NCBI RefSeq assembly: GCF_965138225.1 | Contig: NZ_CBCSAX010000007.1 | Direction: 5' to 3' (one strand) | DNA length: 64,000 nucleotides | Source of the DNA: Helicobacter_D ganmani | GTDB taxonomy: Bacteria; Campylobacterota; Campylobacteria; Campylobacterales; Helicobacteraceae | Part shown: in pieces, positions 7,770-16,666 of the stretch | How positions within the stretch are numbered: the stretch's first letter is position 1 | Layout of the letters: every line of letters starts with the position of its first letter | Made by a program: the position numbers and the translations under genes | Notes under the pieces: generated by a model | What the model was told of the DNA's origin: nothing | The model's database searches: none | What the model saw: only the letters and a program-made list of their open reading frames with translations

Positions 7770-9899
7770 TTATAATAATTTGTAAATGGTTATTTTGTCA
7801 TTTTTTAGCACTTTTTGGAATAAATTTTTATCCAAGTTTTCAAAAAATAAACCTTTAAAATAAAAACTTTCCAAATAAGATTTTGCACAAAGTAGAGTTT
7901 TTCCATTGGGTAAAAGGATAGCTACAAGTGAGCTTTGTGTATCAAAGATTTGTGTTGTATGCTGCTTTAAATCTATGCTTTTAAAAATCCTAAAATGTAA
8001 GTCTTGTGTAGTAACTTCGCCTGTGTTTGGATTTAAGGCAATATTGTTTTTGAAATAAATCCTATCCTTTGTTGCTTCAAGAGAAAGTGCAAAAAAATCA
8101 AGTTTTTGAGGCTTTCCATTACTTAAATCCACTTGAGAAAAGCGCATAACATTGGGGAAAATCTCAAGCATTCTCCAAGGCAAAATGAAATAAAGTGCGT
8201 GAGGAGAATACTCCCATTTTTGTTTGTTTTTAAGGTTTTCTAATGTTTTTGGAATCCCAAATGTTTGAAAATGGGATTCCAAAGTCTCGCCTGTTAAAAG
8301 CATTTTGGCTAGATTGTAGCTTATTCTCTCTTCATTTGTGCTAAGCGCAAGGCTAATAGGAAAATTTTGTATTCCTGAATGCCTTCCTCCATCTACAAAG
8401 GTTTGCAAATCACTAAAGTAATGCACATAATAGCCATAGTCCCACCAAGTGAGCGCAAAGTCTCCCTTTTTGGCAGGGATAGAGAGCAGAATCTCTGCTT
8501 CGCTTGCTTCCAAAATTGGTGCAACGACATAATTTCTAATATGCGACAAATGCGGTGCAATCACAAGCAAAACCAAACAAGCAAGCAAAATAGATTTTAG
8601 GATTCTGTTTTGAAAACTCACTAAAATTGTTTGAATCTTAAAAAACAAAAATCCCATTCCAAGCGCAGAGATTGGCACAGCATAAAAGCTAAAACGCAAG
8701 CCTTGCACAAGAGCAAAACAACCTAGAGCCAAAAAGGGTAGAAAAAGGGTGAATCTTTTGTCCTTAAAAATCAATCCAAAATAACCTAAAATTGCCAAAA
8801 TAAACCAAAAGATTCCACCGCTGATGCGATAAGCAAACTCGCTAAAATCAATATTTGAAACCTCCGCAATGGAATCCAAAACATTTAAATAATACAATCC
8901 TATATTTGTGGTGTCGGCAAGATAATCACTTAAATAATGGCTCTGTAAGAAATTGGGTAATAATTTCCACAGCAAAAGGCTTAGATTACATAAAAAGTAA
9001 AGAAAAAATAAAATTTTATGGATTGGAAAGGTTTTATGTAAAATATCCAAGAAAAACCCTAAAAAGAATCCTAAAAATATCCAAACCCAAGTGAATTTTG
9101 GAAAAAAAATCACTAAAGTTAATATGAAAAATAAACCTAAAATAATCCATTGCATTGGGGATTCTTTTGACGATTTGTTGTATAAGTCTTTCAAGAAAAA
9201 ACATAATAAAATTAAAAGATAACCCAATAAAACATAGCGTAAATGGGAATAATACAAAAGGGAAAAAGCACTCAAAGAAAATAGAATCGCAAAATCTAAT
9301 GCTTTTTGTGTTCTAAGAGTGCGTAGGATTATCACTCCAATACTCAAACCTAAAACAATGATAAGCATATCTGTATCATAATAACCAAACATTGTGCGAT
9401 TATAATAACTCACACTCATTGCACTTAAAAATCCGCTTAATGCACAGGGAATTGCTCCGAAGTTGCGCGTCAAAGCCATAAGGGGAAAAACAATCAAACT
9501 TCCAAAGATTGCAGGGAGAATGAATAAGACTTGCTCCAAATTAAAGGGAAGACAAAGGGTGAGGAATGCGGTTAAGATAGAAAGAATCTCGCTTGTGGAT
9601 TTATAAAGGGGCAGATGAGAGGAGATAGAAAGAGTAAAAAAATCTTGCAAAAAATTTGGAAGATGCCAAATAGGAGATTGCCCAAACTCCAAAGCAAAAG
9701 ATTGCTGAAATTCTTGATAAAGTTTTAAGAGTTCTTTTGCGCCTTGTGCGTAGAAATAGCCATCGTGCGTGTTGAGCAAAGGGGCTTGATTGTAAAAATA
9801 TTGTGGATAGGCACTAAGCACAAAAGGATAATAAAGCCGAAGCAAAACACAAAGCAAAAAGACAAAAAATGCTAGACTAAGAAAGGATTTTAGGCGCAT
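7770..9899 (-). CDS. pglB: PglB-like oligosaccharyltransferase (STT3 family)
   Basis: PglB transfers a lipid-linked oligosaccharide to asparagine in the sequon D/E-x-N-x-S/T on the periplasmic side of the inner membrane. The 709-residue product has a long N-terminal region of about a dozen membrane helices containing the catalytic YYDTDM loop. A periplasmic C-terminal domain follows, with the diagnostic WWDYG motif at 485-489 and FVDGGRHSG just after. Length matches Campylobacter PglB (about 713). Its start overlaps the 3' end of the GT8 gene by 23 nt, so the two are translationally coupled. Some Helicobacter species carry two unlinked pglB genes; no other pgl locus gene is visible here, so this copy is outside a full pgl cluster. 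Confidence 0.93.
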   Translation of the reverse strand: MRLKSFLSLAFFVFLLCVLLRLYYPFVLSAYPQYFYNQAPLLNTHDGYFYAQGAKELLKLYQEFQQSFALEFGQSPIWHLPNFLQDFFTLSISSHLPLYKSTSEILSILTAFLTLCLPFNLEQVLFILPAIFGSLIVFPLMALTRNFGAIPCALSGFLSAMSVSYYNRTMFGYYDTDMLIIVLGLSIGVIILRTLRTQKALDFAILFSLSAFSLLYYSHLRYVLLGYLLILLCFFLKDLYNKSSKESPMQWIILGLFFILTLVIFFPKFTWVWIFLGFFLGFFLDILHKTFPIHKILFFLYFLCNLSLLLWKLLPNFLQSHYLSDYLADTTNIGLYYLNVLDSIAEVSNIDFSEFAYRISGGIFWFILAILGYFGLIFKDKRFTLFLPFLALGCFALVQGLRFSFYAVPISALGMGFLFFKIQTILVSFQNRILKSILLACLVLLVIAPHLSHIRNYVVAPILEASEAEILLSIPAKKGDFALTWWDYGYYVHYFSDLQTFVDGGRHSGIQNFPISLALSTNEERISYNLAKMLLTGETLESHFQTFGIPKTLENLKNKQKWEYSPHALYFILPWRMLEIFPNVMRFSQVDLSNGKPQKLDFFALSLEATKDRIYFKNNIALNPNTGEVTTQDLHFRIFKSIDLKQHTTQIFDTQSSLVAILLPNGKTLLCAKSYLESFYFKGLFFENLDKNLFQKVLKNDKITIYKLL

Positions 9900-11094
9900 T
9901 CTTTTCCCGCGATTCTTTTTGTAGTTTTTTGGCTTGTTTATAAAATTCTATCATTCCGCCTTTGTGGATTGTTTTGCAGGCTTGAATTAAGCTTGCACCC
10001 AAACGATAAGAGAAAGTTTGCTTTTCGTAGATTGCGCTTTTATAGTCATCATAAGATTTCAAAGGAGGGAGTTTTAAATGGGGGGATTTAGCAATGATGT
10101 GCGCATAAAATCTTGCTTCTTGCCTGTGTTTCAAAGCAATAAAAGCAAGAATAAAAGGCAATTTTAAGCAACCCCAAAGGGTTTTATAGTTTTGAATGAT
10201 TGCATAGCCTAGTTTGTAGGAGAGATGATAACAAATTCTCTCATAGTCATAAGTTGTGTTAGTAATGAATCCCTTTGTGTTTGGACTTCCGCTTGCATCT
10301 AGCCATTGCTTGTAATACAGATTCCATTCTTGCCAGATTTGGTTGCAAAGGCGATTATTCCAAAAGCGATTCTTTGAACCATATGCGTGAATGAGAATAG
10401 GATTTTGATTCTTGCGCCACAGCACACTTCCACAATAACGATTATCTAGCACTTTAGTTTTTAATTTTTTTTCAAAAATCAACAAAGAAAAAATAGCTTG
10501 GTCGTTTAGTGCGTGTTTTGCACTTTGGGAATAAATAAAATCATAACATTCTAGCGGGCTTTCTAAAGTATCATTAAAAACAATGATTCCTGTTCTATAT
10601 ATTTCAAGATTCGCAAACTCTTGCGGTGCAGAAGGCAGGCTTGCTTTAAGCTTGTTTTTGCCACGATTGGCTGCTAATACATAATCTCCCATTAAATGCT
10701 TCAAATGTCCAATTTCGTGGAGCAACAAAATATCAAAATCCAAATAAATGACGCATTCACATTCTTGTAGGTATTTCAAGCCTTCAAAGCAAGCATAAAC
10801 CATATGTGTCCAACGATTCAAAAAAGAATCATTGCGCAAATTTATGGGTGTTTTGCGATAGGTGTTGAGTTTGGTGATAAAATCCTCTTTTGTAAAAGTT
10901 TCAAACTTAACTTCGCTTGTTCCCGCAATTTGTTTTAAGGCTTTTTTGTCGCTCTCACTAAAACCATCGTGAATCAAATAGAAAATATCCACCTTATCGG
11001 CACATTTTGCCTTGATATTAGTCAAAAGAGCACCAATCACAAAGGCAGAATCACAAGTCGCGCAAAGTAGGATTCCTAATGGGTATTTTTTCAT
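9877..11094 (-). CDS. GT8 family glycosyltransferase
   Basis: This is a 405-residue glycosyltransferase with a family 8 catalytic domain. The metal-binding DxD is in YLDFDILLL, the acceptor-side motif is LNDQAIFSLLIF, and the second metal ligand is the histidine of ILIHAYGSK. Family members transfer hexoses from UDP-sugars to lipopolysaccharide or other glycans. The C-terminal part (YKLGYAIIQNYK... LPPLKSYDDYKSAIYEKQTF) is similar to the end of the phase-variable GT8 protein at 19721-21204, so the two are paralogues. I prefer the ATG at 11094 over the TTG at 11106. It overlaps pglB, which suggests a linked role in glycan assembly, although the acceptor is not known. Confidence 0.85.
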   Translation of the reverse strand: MKKYPLGILLCATCDSAFVIGALLTNIKAKCADKVDIFYLIHDGFSESDKKALKQIAGTSEVKFETFTKEDFITKLNTYRKTPINLRNDSFLNRWTHMVYACFEGLKYLQECECVIYLDFDILLLHEIGHLKHLMGDYVLAANRGKNKLKASLPSAPQEFANLEIYRTGIIVFNDTLESPLECYDFIYSQSAKHALNDQAIFSLLIFEKKLKTKVLDNRYCGSVLWRKNQNPILIHAYGSKNRFWNNRLCNQIWQEWNLYYKQWLDASGSPNTKGFITNTTYDYERICYHLSYKLGYAIIQNYKTLWGCLKLPFILAFIALKHRQEARFYAHIIAKSPHLKLPPLKSYDDYKSAIYEKQTFSYRLGASLIQACKTIHKGGMIEFYKQAKKLQKESREKNAPKILS

Positions 11095-11215
11095 TGATTT
11101 GTCCAAGTTTGATAATTGATAGTTTTTAGCGATGTAAAAGGATATTTTATAATAATTTTTGTAAATTTTCTAAAACTTTGTAATGGAATCTTAACAAGTG
11201 AGATTCTTATTATAA

Positions 11216-11244
11216 ATTGCCACGCCGATAAATCGGCTCACAAT
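11216..11244. repeat. REP-like palindrome
   Basis: A perfect palindrome GCCGAT-AA-ATCGGC (11224-11237) lies inside a longer imperfect hairpin bounded by ATTG and CAAT. The form resembles the short intergenic palindromic repeats seen in many bacterial genomes. Only one clear copy is present in this window, so the repeat nature is inferred. It lies between the divergent GT8 gene and the end of the small Cys-rich gene. Confidence 0.4.
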
Positions 11245-11303
11245 GACAAAGGAGATAGCACGCAAGGACGATGTGGGATTCGTTTTTTAGCCTATAAGGA
11301 CGA

Positions 11304-11450
11304 TTATGCGTTATCTTGCGGTTTGCGAGGATTTTTTGAATAACCACCACCACAGCCGCAGCCACAACCTTTATCTTTCTTAGGGTAAAGTTTATAGCCA
11401 AAGTATAAAAGCGCACCAACGAAAATAAGTCCTAAAATAAAAGTTTCCAT
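11304..11450 (-). CDS. small Cys-rich membrane protein (FeoB-associated type)
   Basis: This 48-residue protein begins METFILGLIFVGALLYFGYK, a single membrane helix. A short basic linker follows (LYPKKDK), then the cysteine cluster GCGCGCGGG and a polar tail. This layout matches the small FeoB-associated Cys-rich membrane proteins, which often bind or help move metal. The start has an excellent Shine-Dalgarno, GGAGGTTA, ending 2 nt before the ATG. It lies downstream of the porin gene on the same strand, separated from it by a strong hairpin. feoB itself is not in the window, so the iron link is an inference. Confidence 0.7.
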   Translation of the reverse strand: METFILGLIFVGALLYFGYKLYPKKDKGCGCGCGGGYSKNPRKPQDNA

Positions 11451-11464
11451 TTAACCTCCAAAAC

Positions 11465-11493
11465 AAGATTCTATGAATAGTTCATAGAATCTT
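11465..11493 (-). terminator. hairpin terminator of the porin gene
   Basis: A perfect 13-bp stem (AAGATTCTATGAA paired with TTCATAGAATCTT) with a 3-nt loop lies 12 nt after the porin stop. On the minus strand it is followed by TTGTTTT, as expected for an intrinsic terminator. Read-through would reach the small Cys-rich gene. Confidence 0.75.
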
Positions 11494-11505
11494 AAAATTT
11501 AACCA

Positions 11506-12864
11506 TTAAAACGCATAAACAATTTCTACTTTGAATTGATTTCTATCTTCTGAATCTGTTTGTGGAGAAATATAACTTCCGCTACGCTCTGTTTTTAAAA
11601 ACGCATAATAGGTATAGATTTCTAAGTTTTCATTGTATCCCCAAGTAAGATTTGGTGTAATTTCATAAAAGTCAATGTCTGTTGTAGTGCGATTTGGAAT
11701 ATCTTTGACTTTATTTTTGCCATTGACATAATCTATTCCAATATTTAGATTCTCAAGTAAATCATAAGACAAAGACGCATAAAAGACATCTAAGTCTTTT
11801 TCTGTATTTTTGTTGATTGCGCCCCCAATCGCAGAAAAATTCACTCCTGTGGCATCGTAATTATCAAACCAAACCGCGCCCGCCATTTGCAATGCACCCT
11901 CATCGTCCAAAGAGACTGCGAAATTATCTTTTGTGTTTGTAATGTAGCCAAGATTTAAACCTAATGGAATCTCTAATTTTGCTAAATCTACACCGGCTTC
12001 AAGGCTGATAAAGTCGCTTTTTGTTTGCATTCTATTATAAGCTCCACCCAAAGCTTGCACGAGAGTTGCCACCCCAGAGCTTTGTGTTTGTGTGTAGGCG
12101 TATTGTCCGCTTAAATGAAAGAAATCTTGATAGAATCCAAGCTGATAAAAGAATGCGGAATCCACAATATCATCAATATGGAAATACCAAAGTTGTGATT
12201 CTACGTTGCCAAAGTCAAACTCCCAATTCCCAATTCCCGCAAGCAGATAGAGCGGTTTAGTAATGCTTGTTTCTTGCGGTAAATCATCTTTTGTATCATC
12301 TAATGCCCAAGAGTCAAATGCTCCTGCGACTAAACTAACGCTAGGCAAATCACTATTAACAAACAAAATCCCCGTTCCTCTGTCCTCTCCCACATCATTT
12401 AGAGGTGTATCTAAGCGCATTTTGCCAAGTGTGATATTTGTGCTTGTGGAATCAGGCGTAATCACTGCATTAAAAGTGCTTACGCCAAAGCTATTATCTT
12501 TGCCAGAACCTAGCCCATAACCCAAAAAGGATTCTGAATTATCTATTGTGCCATCTTCGTTTAAATCCACGCCTTTGCCGTGATTTGTGTTTTGAGAATT
12601 TTCATAATAAATTCCGAGATTAAGTGCGATATTCTCTGAAGCAGGGATTTTAAACTCTGCTTCTGCGTGCCAAGTATGCTCTACATCGCCGCTTTTTTCG
12701 CCATCTTTGTTAAATTGAGGATTCTTAAAACGATTGTCTTCGTATTCATAACGCAAAAATCCGCTGACATCTATTCCCTTTATTGCTTCTTCTAGGCTCT
12801 GTGCATTTGCGTTTGCCGCAAGAGCCAAAAGCCCCACTAGACTTAAACTTGATTTTATATCCAT
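11506..12864 (-). CDS. Campylobacter-type major outer membrane porin (MOMP family)
   Basis: This is a 452-residue outer-membrane beta-barrel protein. A signal peptide ends at about residue 22 (NANA-QSLEE). The mature start SLEEAIKGIDVSGFLRYEYE is typical of Campylobacter MOMP/PorA-like porins, and the chain ends in an aromatic residue (EIVYAF), the usual signal for barrel assembly. Alternating amphipathic strands run through the whole protein. It would form the main general diffusion pore. The start has a good AAGGAG upstream and the gene ends in a strong hairpin. A Fur-like site lies in the divergent intergenic region shared with the UPF0323 lipoprotein gene. Confidence 0.88.
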   Translation of the reverse strand: MDIKSSLSLVGLLALAANANAQSLEEAIKGIDVSGFLRYEYEDNRFKNPQFNKDGEKSGDVEHTWHAEAEFKIPASENIALNLGIYYENSQNTNHGKGVDLNEDGTIDNSESFLGYGLGSGKDNSFGVSTFNAVITPDSTSTNITLGKMRLDTPLNDVGEDRGTGILFVNSDLPSVSLVAGAFDSWALDDTKDDLPQETSITKPLYLLAGIGNWEFDFGNVESQLWYFHIDDIVDSAFFYQLGFYQDFFHLSGQYAYTQTQSSGVATLVQALGGAYNRMQTKSDFISLEAGVDLAKLEIPLGLNLGYITNTKDNFAVSLDDEGALQMAGAVWFDNYDATGVNFSAIGGAINKNTEKDLDVFYASLSYDLLENLNIGIDYVNGKNKVKDIPNRTTTDIDFYEITPNLTWGYNENLEIYTYYAFLKTERSGSYISPQTDSEDRNQFKVEIVYAF

Positions 12865-12941
12865 AAAAACTCCTTCATTTCAAAATTTCAATCTAAGGCG
12901 ATTAAAAATGAGATAGAATCTTATCATTAAAAAGATTAAAT

Positions 12942-12960
12942 GAAAATAATTATCATAAAT
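12942..12960. promoter_or_regulatory. candidate Fur box
   Basis: The 19-bp sequence GAAAATAATTATCATAAAT matches the classical Fur consensus at 13 of 19 positions. It lies between the porin gene and the UPF0323 lipoprotein gene, which are divergent. AT-rich background makes chance matches common, so this is only a candidate. Confidence 0.3.
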
Positions 12961-13043
12961 AAAATTTTAAAAGAATGAGGATTTTTCCCAAAAAAACTTG
13001 AAGTCAAGAGTTTATTATTTATAACTTATTTATAATTGTTTGG

Positions 13044-13049
13044 TATAAT
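13044..13049 (+). promoter_or_regulatory. sigma-70 -10 box for the UPF0323 lipoprotein gene
   Basis: A perfect TATAAT lies 33 nt before the start codon at 13082. It is preceded by a T-rich stretch, the usual substitute for a -35 box in Helicobacter and Campylobacter. Confidence 0.65.
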
Positions 13050-13081
13050 GCGCTGAATCTTTTAATTTTGGGAGTATTTAG

Positions 13082-13711
13082 ATGAAAAAATATTTGAAAA
13101 AAATCTCTGACCCAAGAATCGTTGGTGCATTTAGTAAAAGTGGTTTAGGATTAGCTGCTGTGCTTCTTATTGTAGGTTGTGATAGCCCACAAGAAACAGA
13201 CAAAAGTGGTATTCAAGAAGCAACCAAAAGAGGTGCAACCGTTACGATTGAGCGGCAAGCCGATGGAAGTTATAAAATTCTTGACGAAGTGCCAAGTGCG
13301 CAAACACGAGTGATTTTGCGCGAAAATGGAACGGAGCGAATCCTAAGTCAAGCAGAAATTGACCAAATTATCGCAGAAGAAAACAAAAAAATAGAAGCAG
13401 GCACTTCACAACTTACCAACCCAACAGGCGCAGGATTATCTCTAGGGGAAACGATTTTAGCAAGCGCAGCAGGTGCGATTTTGGGAAGTTGGATTGGAAG
13501 CAAGCTTTTCAACAATCAAAACTATCAAGCCCAACAAAGAACAAGTTATAAAACCCCACAAGCTTATGAACGTTCTCAAAGCTCTTTCAAGCAAAATGCA
13601 AATGCAAGAACAGGAACAACAGCAGGAAAAAGTGGGTTTTATTCTCCAAACAACACAGGTTCTACACAGAATCGCTCCACAACAAGCACAAGACAAAGTT
13701 ATGGTGGCTAA
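13082..13711 (+). CDS. UPF0323 family lipoprotein
   Basis: This is a 209-residue lipoprotein of the UPF0323 family, also found in H. pylori and C. jejuni. The signal peptide ends in the lipobox LIVGC at about residue 33. The middle part has a glycine-rich helix-helix segment (ASAAGAILGSWIGSKLF) resembling Gly-zipper motifs, and the C-terminal third is low-complexity, rich in Ser, Thr, Gln and Asn, ending in SYGG. Function is unknown. The stop is 2 nt from the start of the glutathionylspermidine-synthase-like gene, so the two are expressed together; the pairing recalls E. coli ygiB-ygiC. The promoter with TATAAT at 13044 drives both. Confidence 0.85.
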   Translation: MKKYLKKISDPRIVGAFSKSGLGLAAVLLIVGCDSPQETDKSGIQEATKRGATVTIERQADGSYKILDEVPSAQTRVILRENGTERILSQAEIDQIIAEENKKIEAGTSQLTNPTGAGLSLGETILASAAGAILGSWIGSKLFNNQNYQAQQRTSYKTPQAYERSQSSFKQNANARTGTTAGKSGFYSPNNTGSTQNRSTTSTRQSYGG

Positions 13712-13713
13712 AA

Positions 13714-14883
13714 ATGCAGATTTTAAATACGCAACCGCTTAATAATTCAGATTTGGAGGACTTGGGGCTTAGTTGGCATACCGATGTAGATTCTACGCCT
13801 TATGTCAGTGATGAGATTGTAGAAATCAGTGAGGAAGAAGCGCAAGGATTCTACAATGCTGCAAATGAGCTTTATGATATGTATGCAGAAGCAGGGCAAT
13901 ATGTCATAGATAATGATTTGTTTTTTGAGCTTGGAATCCCATTTAATCTTGTGGAGGCTATTGAGCGAAGTTGGGAGGAGGAAGTGCATTGGCATCTGTA
14001 TGGGCGCTTTGATTTAGCAGGAGGATTGGACGGCAATCCTATTAAGTTGCTAGAGTTTAATGCAGATACTCCTACAATGGTATATGAAAGCGCAATCGTT
14101 CAATGGGCACTTTTAAAGAAAAATGGATTCAAAGAATCTTTGCAATTTAACAATCTTTATGAGGCATTGGGAGATAATTTTAAACGAATGATTACTCTAG
14201 GAGAGGATATTTCCCATTTTAATGAAATTTATGAGGGTTGGAAGATTCTCTTTTCTAGTATTGCTGGAAGTGAGGAGGAGGAGCGCACCGTCAAACTCTT
14301 AGAAGTAATCGCAAAAGAAGCGGGATTTGAAACAAATTTTTGCTATGCGCACGAGGCAACATTGAGCGAAACAGAAGGCTTGAGCCTTGAGGGTGTGAAT
14401 TATGAGTTTTGGTTTAAGCTGATTCCTTGGGAGAGTATCGCAGTAGATGAGCCGGAATTAGCGCAGCTGATGACTGCTATGATTGCAAACAAAAATACAA
14501 TCTTTTTGAATCCTGCTTATACTTTAATGTTTCAAAGTAAGCGAATGTTGAAGATTCTATGGGATTTGTTTCCCAACCACCCCCTATTGCTTGAAACTTC
14601 CTACGAGCCACTCAATCAAAAGCAGGTTAAAAAACATGCCTTTGGAAGGGAGGGAGAGAGTGTAAGTATTTTGGACGCACAAGGAAAGATTCTTAAAAGT
14701 TGTAGCGGAGAGTATGACAACTATCCCGAAATTTATCAGGCTTTTGCAACGCAAAATCATCATAATGGAAGCCTTTATCAGCCCAATGTTTTTTATGCTT
14801 ATGAAGCTTGTGCATTGGGATTTCGCAAGGGTGGGGAGATTTTGGATAATATGTCCAAATTTGTAGCACATAAGATTCGGTAA
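13714..14883 (+). CDS. glutathionylspermidine synthase family ligase (YgiC-like)
   Basis: This is a 389-residue ATP-grasp acid-amine ligase of the glutathionylspermidine synthase family. The characteristic stretch GRFDLAGG...IKLLEFNADTPTMVYESA is present near residues 95-125. C-terminal motifs include FWFKLIPWE and the metal/ATP-binding FLNPAYTLMFQSK. The N-terminal amidase domain of true bifunctional Gsp synthetases is absent, as in E. coli YgiC and YjfC. The substrate is unknown and synthesis of glutathionylspermidine itself is doubtful. It starts 2 nt after the UPF0323 lipoprotein stop, so it probably acts with or on that lipoprotein; this last point is inference. Confidence 0.88.
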   Translation: MQILNTQPLNNSDLEDLGLSWHTDVDSTPYVSDEIVEISEEEAQGFYNAANELYDMYAEAGQYVIDNDLFFELGIPFNLVEAIERSWEEEVHWHLYGRFDLAGGLDGNPIKLLEFNADTPTMVYESAIVQWALLKKNGFKESLQFNNLYEALGDNFKRMITLGEDISHFNEIYEGWKILFSSIAGSEEEERTVKLLEVIAKEAGFETNFCYAHEATLSETEGLSLEGVNYEFWFKLIPWESIAVDEPELAQLMTAMIANKNTIFLNPAYTLMFQSKRMLKILWDLFPNHPLLLETSYEPLNQKQVKKHAFGREGESVSILDAQGKILKSCSGEYDNYPEIYQAFATQNHHNGSLYQPNVFYAYEACALGFRKGGEILDNMSKFVAHKIR

Positions 14884-14961
14884 GACAAAATGCAAGGCTG
14901 TTTTTTGGGGTTTTTAAAATTGTTGTATAGCTTTTAGCTATGGTATTTGTTAAGGAAAAAA

Positions 14962-16281
14962 ATGGAATCTTTAAATCATCTCAATAGCGTTAATGACTTC
15001 AATGAAGCAAAACAAGTTATTCCCGGTGGCGTCAATTCTCCTGTTCGCGCCTTTAAAAGCGTGGGCGGCACGCCACCTTTTATTGCTAACGGGCGTGGAG
15101 CTTATTTAATTGATGAGGACGGAAATCGTTACATTGATTTTGTGCAAAGTTGGGGACCTTTGATATTTGGTCATTGCGACAAGGACATTGAAGAAGCGGT
15201 GATAGAGTCCGTGAAAAAAGGCTTGTCTTTTGGCGCACCCACGACTTTAGAAACAGCACTTGCTAAGGAAGTCATTAGCATTGTAGAGGAAGTAGAAAAA
15301 ATCCGTTTCGTTTCAAGTGGAACAGAAGCAACAATGAGTGCGATTCGTCTTGCGCGTGCCTTTAGTGGCAGAGAGGATATCATCAAGTTTGAGGGTTGCT
15401 ATCACGGACATAGTGATTCTTTGTTGGTCTCTGCGGGAAGTGGAATGGCAACCTTTGGCAATCCTAGCTCACCGGGTGTGCCACAAGATTTCACGCAACA
15501 TACATTAGTCGCGCAATACAACGATTTAGCAAGTGTGGAATCCTGCATTACTCTAAGTCAAAAGCAAGGTAAGGGTGTCGCTTGCGTGATTGTTGAACCC
15601 ATAGCGGGTAATATGGGACTTGTGCCAAGCGAAGTGGAGTTTTTGGAGGGTTTAAGAATGCTTTGCGATAAACACGGGATTCTATTAATCCTAGATGAAG
15701 TAATGAGTGGTTTTCGGGCGAGTTTGTGCGGTTCGCAATCCTTTTATAAAGTGCGAGGAGATTTGGTAACCTTTGGCAAAGTTATTGGAGGTGGAATGCC
15801 TGTGGGCGCATTTGGCGGGAGAGCGGAGATTATGGATTTGCTTTCCCCCAAAGGCGCAGTTTATCAAGCAGGAACTTTGAGCGGAAACCCTGTGGCAATG
15901 AGTGCGGGACTCGTTTCATTGCGCAAACTAAAAGAAGATTCCAAAATCTATGAGAGATTGGAGGGCTTAGCCTTAAAACTGACGCAAGGGTTGAAAAGTC
16001 TTTGTGCGGAGTTTCAGATTCCTTTGCAAACTTGCGTGCGCGGAAGTATGTTTGGATTCTTTTTTAACGATAAAAAGGTGAGAAACTTCCAAGACGCACT
16101 CAAGAGTAATACAGAAATGTTTGCGCGCTTCCATCAAGGAATGTTGAATAAGGGAGTTTATTTTGCCGCTTCGCAGTTTGAAACAGGATTTATTTGTGCT
16201 GCAATGAATGAGGAACTCATTGAGGGCGTATTGGAACGAGCACGAGAGGTTTTGTTGGAGATTCACACTTATGGTAAGTAA
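14962..16281 (+). CDS. hemL: HemL, glutamate-1-semialdehyde 2,1-aminomutase
   Basis: HemL converts glutamate-1-semialdehyde to 5-aminolevulinate, the precursor of haem and other tetrapyrroles, using pyridoxal phosphate. The 439-residue product has the class III aminotransferase fold. It shows the N-terminal PGGVNSPVRAF, SSGTEATMSAIRLARAF, the LILDEVMSGFR aspartate site and the PLP-binding lysine in VTFGKVIGGGMPVGAFGG. I chose the ATG at 14962 with AAGGA before it rather than the in-frame TTG at 14947. The 3' end overlaps the next gene by 11 nt. Length is normal. Confidence 0.96.
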   Translation: MESLNHLNSVNDFNEAKQVIPGGVNSPVRAFKSVGGTPPFIANGRGAYLIDEDGNRYIDFVQSWGPLIFGHCDKDIEEAVIESVKKGLSFGAPTTLETALAKEVISIVEEVEKIRFVSSGTEATMSAIRLARAFSGREDIIKFEGCYHGHSDSLLVSAGSGMATFGNPSSPGVPQDFTQHTLVAQYNDLASVESCITLSQKQGKGVACVIVEPIAGNMGLVPSEVEFLEGLRMLCDKHGILLILDEVMSGFRASLCGSQSFYKVRGDLVTFGKVIGGGMPVGAFGGRAEIMDLLSPKGAVYQAGTLSGNPVAMSAGLVSLRKLKEDSKIYERLEGLALKLTQGLKSLCAEFQIPLQTCVRGSMFGFFFNDKKVRNFQDALKSNTEMFARFHQGMLNKGVYFAASQFETGFICAAMNEELIEGVLERAREVLLEIHTYGK

Positions 16282-16660
16282 GCAAGATTTGCAATTCAGT
16301 GAGGATATGGGTAACCAAACGCAAAAATCCAATCAGGGGGAATCGCAGAGTGAGGATTCCAAGCCCAAAGAGGAATTAAAATACAAAGATGCTCTGTTAG
16401 CTTATTCTAATGCAGCATTAGGAATCTCAATGGTTGTTGCTGTGCTGATTGGGGTAGGGATTGGCTATGGCTTAGAATCACTCTTTGGCGTGCGCTGGCT
16501 TTTTTGGCTGGGCGTTGTATGGGGAGTGTGTGCAGCAATTTTGAATGTCTTTAAAGCCTACAAGCGTCAAAAGCGCGAATTAGATGAACTTGCAAAAGAC
16601 CCAAAATACGCCTACAATGCAAACAATCCAAAAGCATTTGATGATGAAGATGATGATTAA
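16271..16660 (+). CDS. AtpZ/AtpI-like small membrane protein
   Basis: This 129-residue protein has a charged N-terminal tail, two close membrane helices (GISMVVAVLIGVGIGYGLE and WLFWLGVVWGVCAAILNVF) and a polar acidic end. This pattern fits the AtpZ/AtpI group, small proteins linked to ATP synthase assembly or magnesium uptake, but no atp gene is nearby. The ATG at 16271 overlaps the hemL stop and has GGAG 10 nt upstream; another ATG at 16307 is possible. The next gene follows after 6 nt. Confidence 0.65.
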   Translation: MVSKQDLQFSEDMGNQTQKSNQGESQSEDSKPKEELKYKDALLAYSNAALGISMVVAVLIGVGIGYGLESLFGVRWLFWLGVVWGVCAAILNVFKAYKRQKRELDELAKDPKYAYNANNPKAFDDEDDD

Positions 16661-16666
16661 AGGCAA

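Noticed and set aside
11210..11419. A 69-residue minus-strand frame rich in Val and Ala
   Set aside because: It is a shadow of the real Cys-rich gene at 11304-11450, which has a far better ribosome-binding site and composition.
13473..13742. 89-residue frame within the UPF0323 lipoprotein gene
   Set aside because: It overlaps the low-complexity tail in another frame; no independent support.
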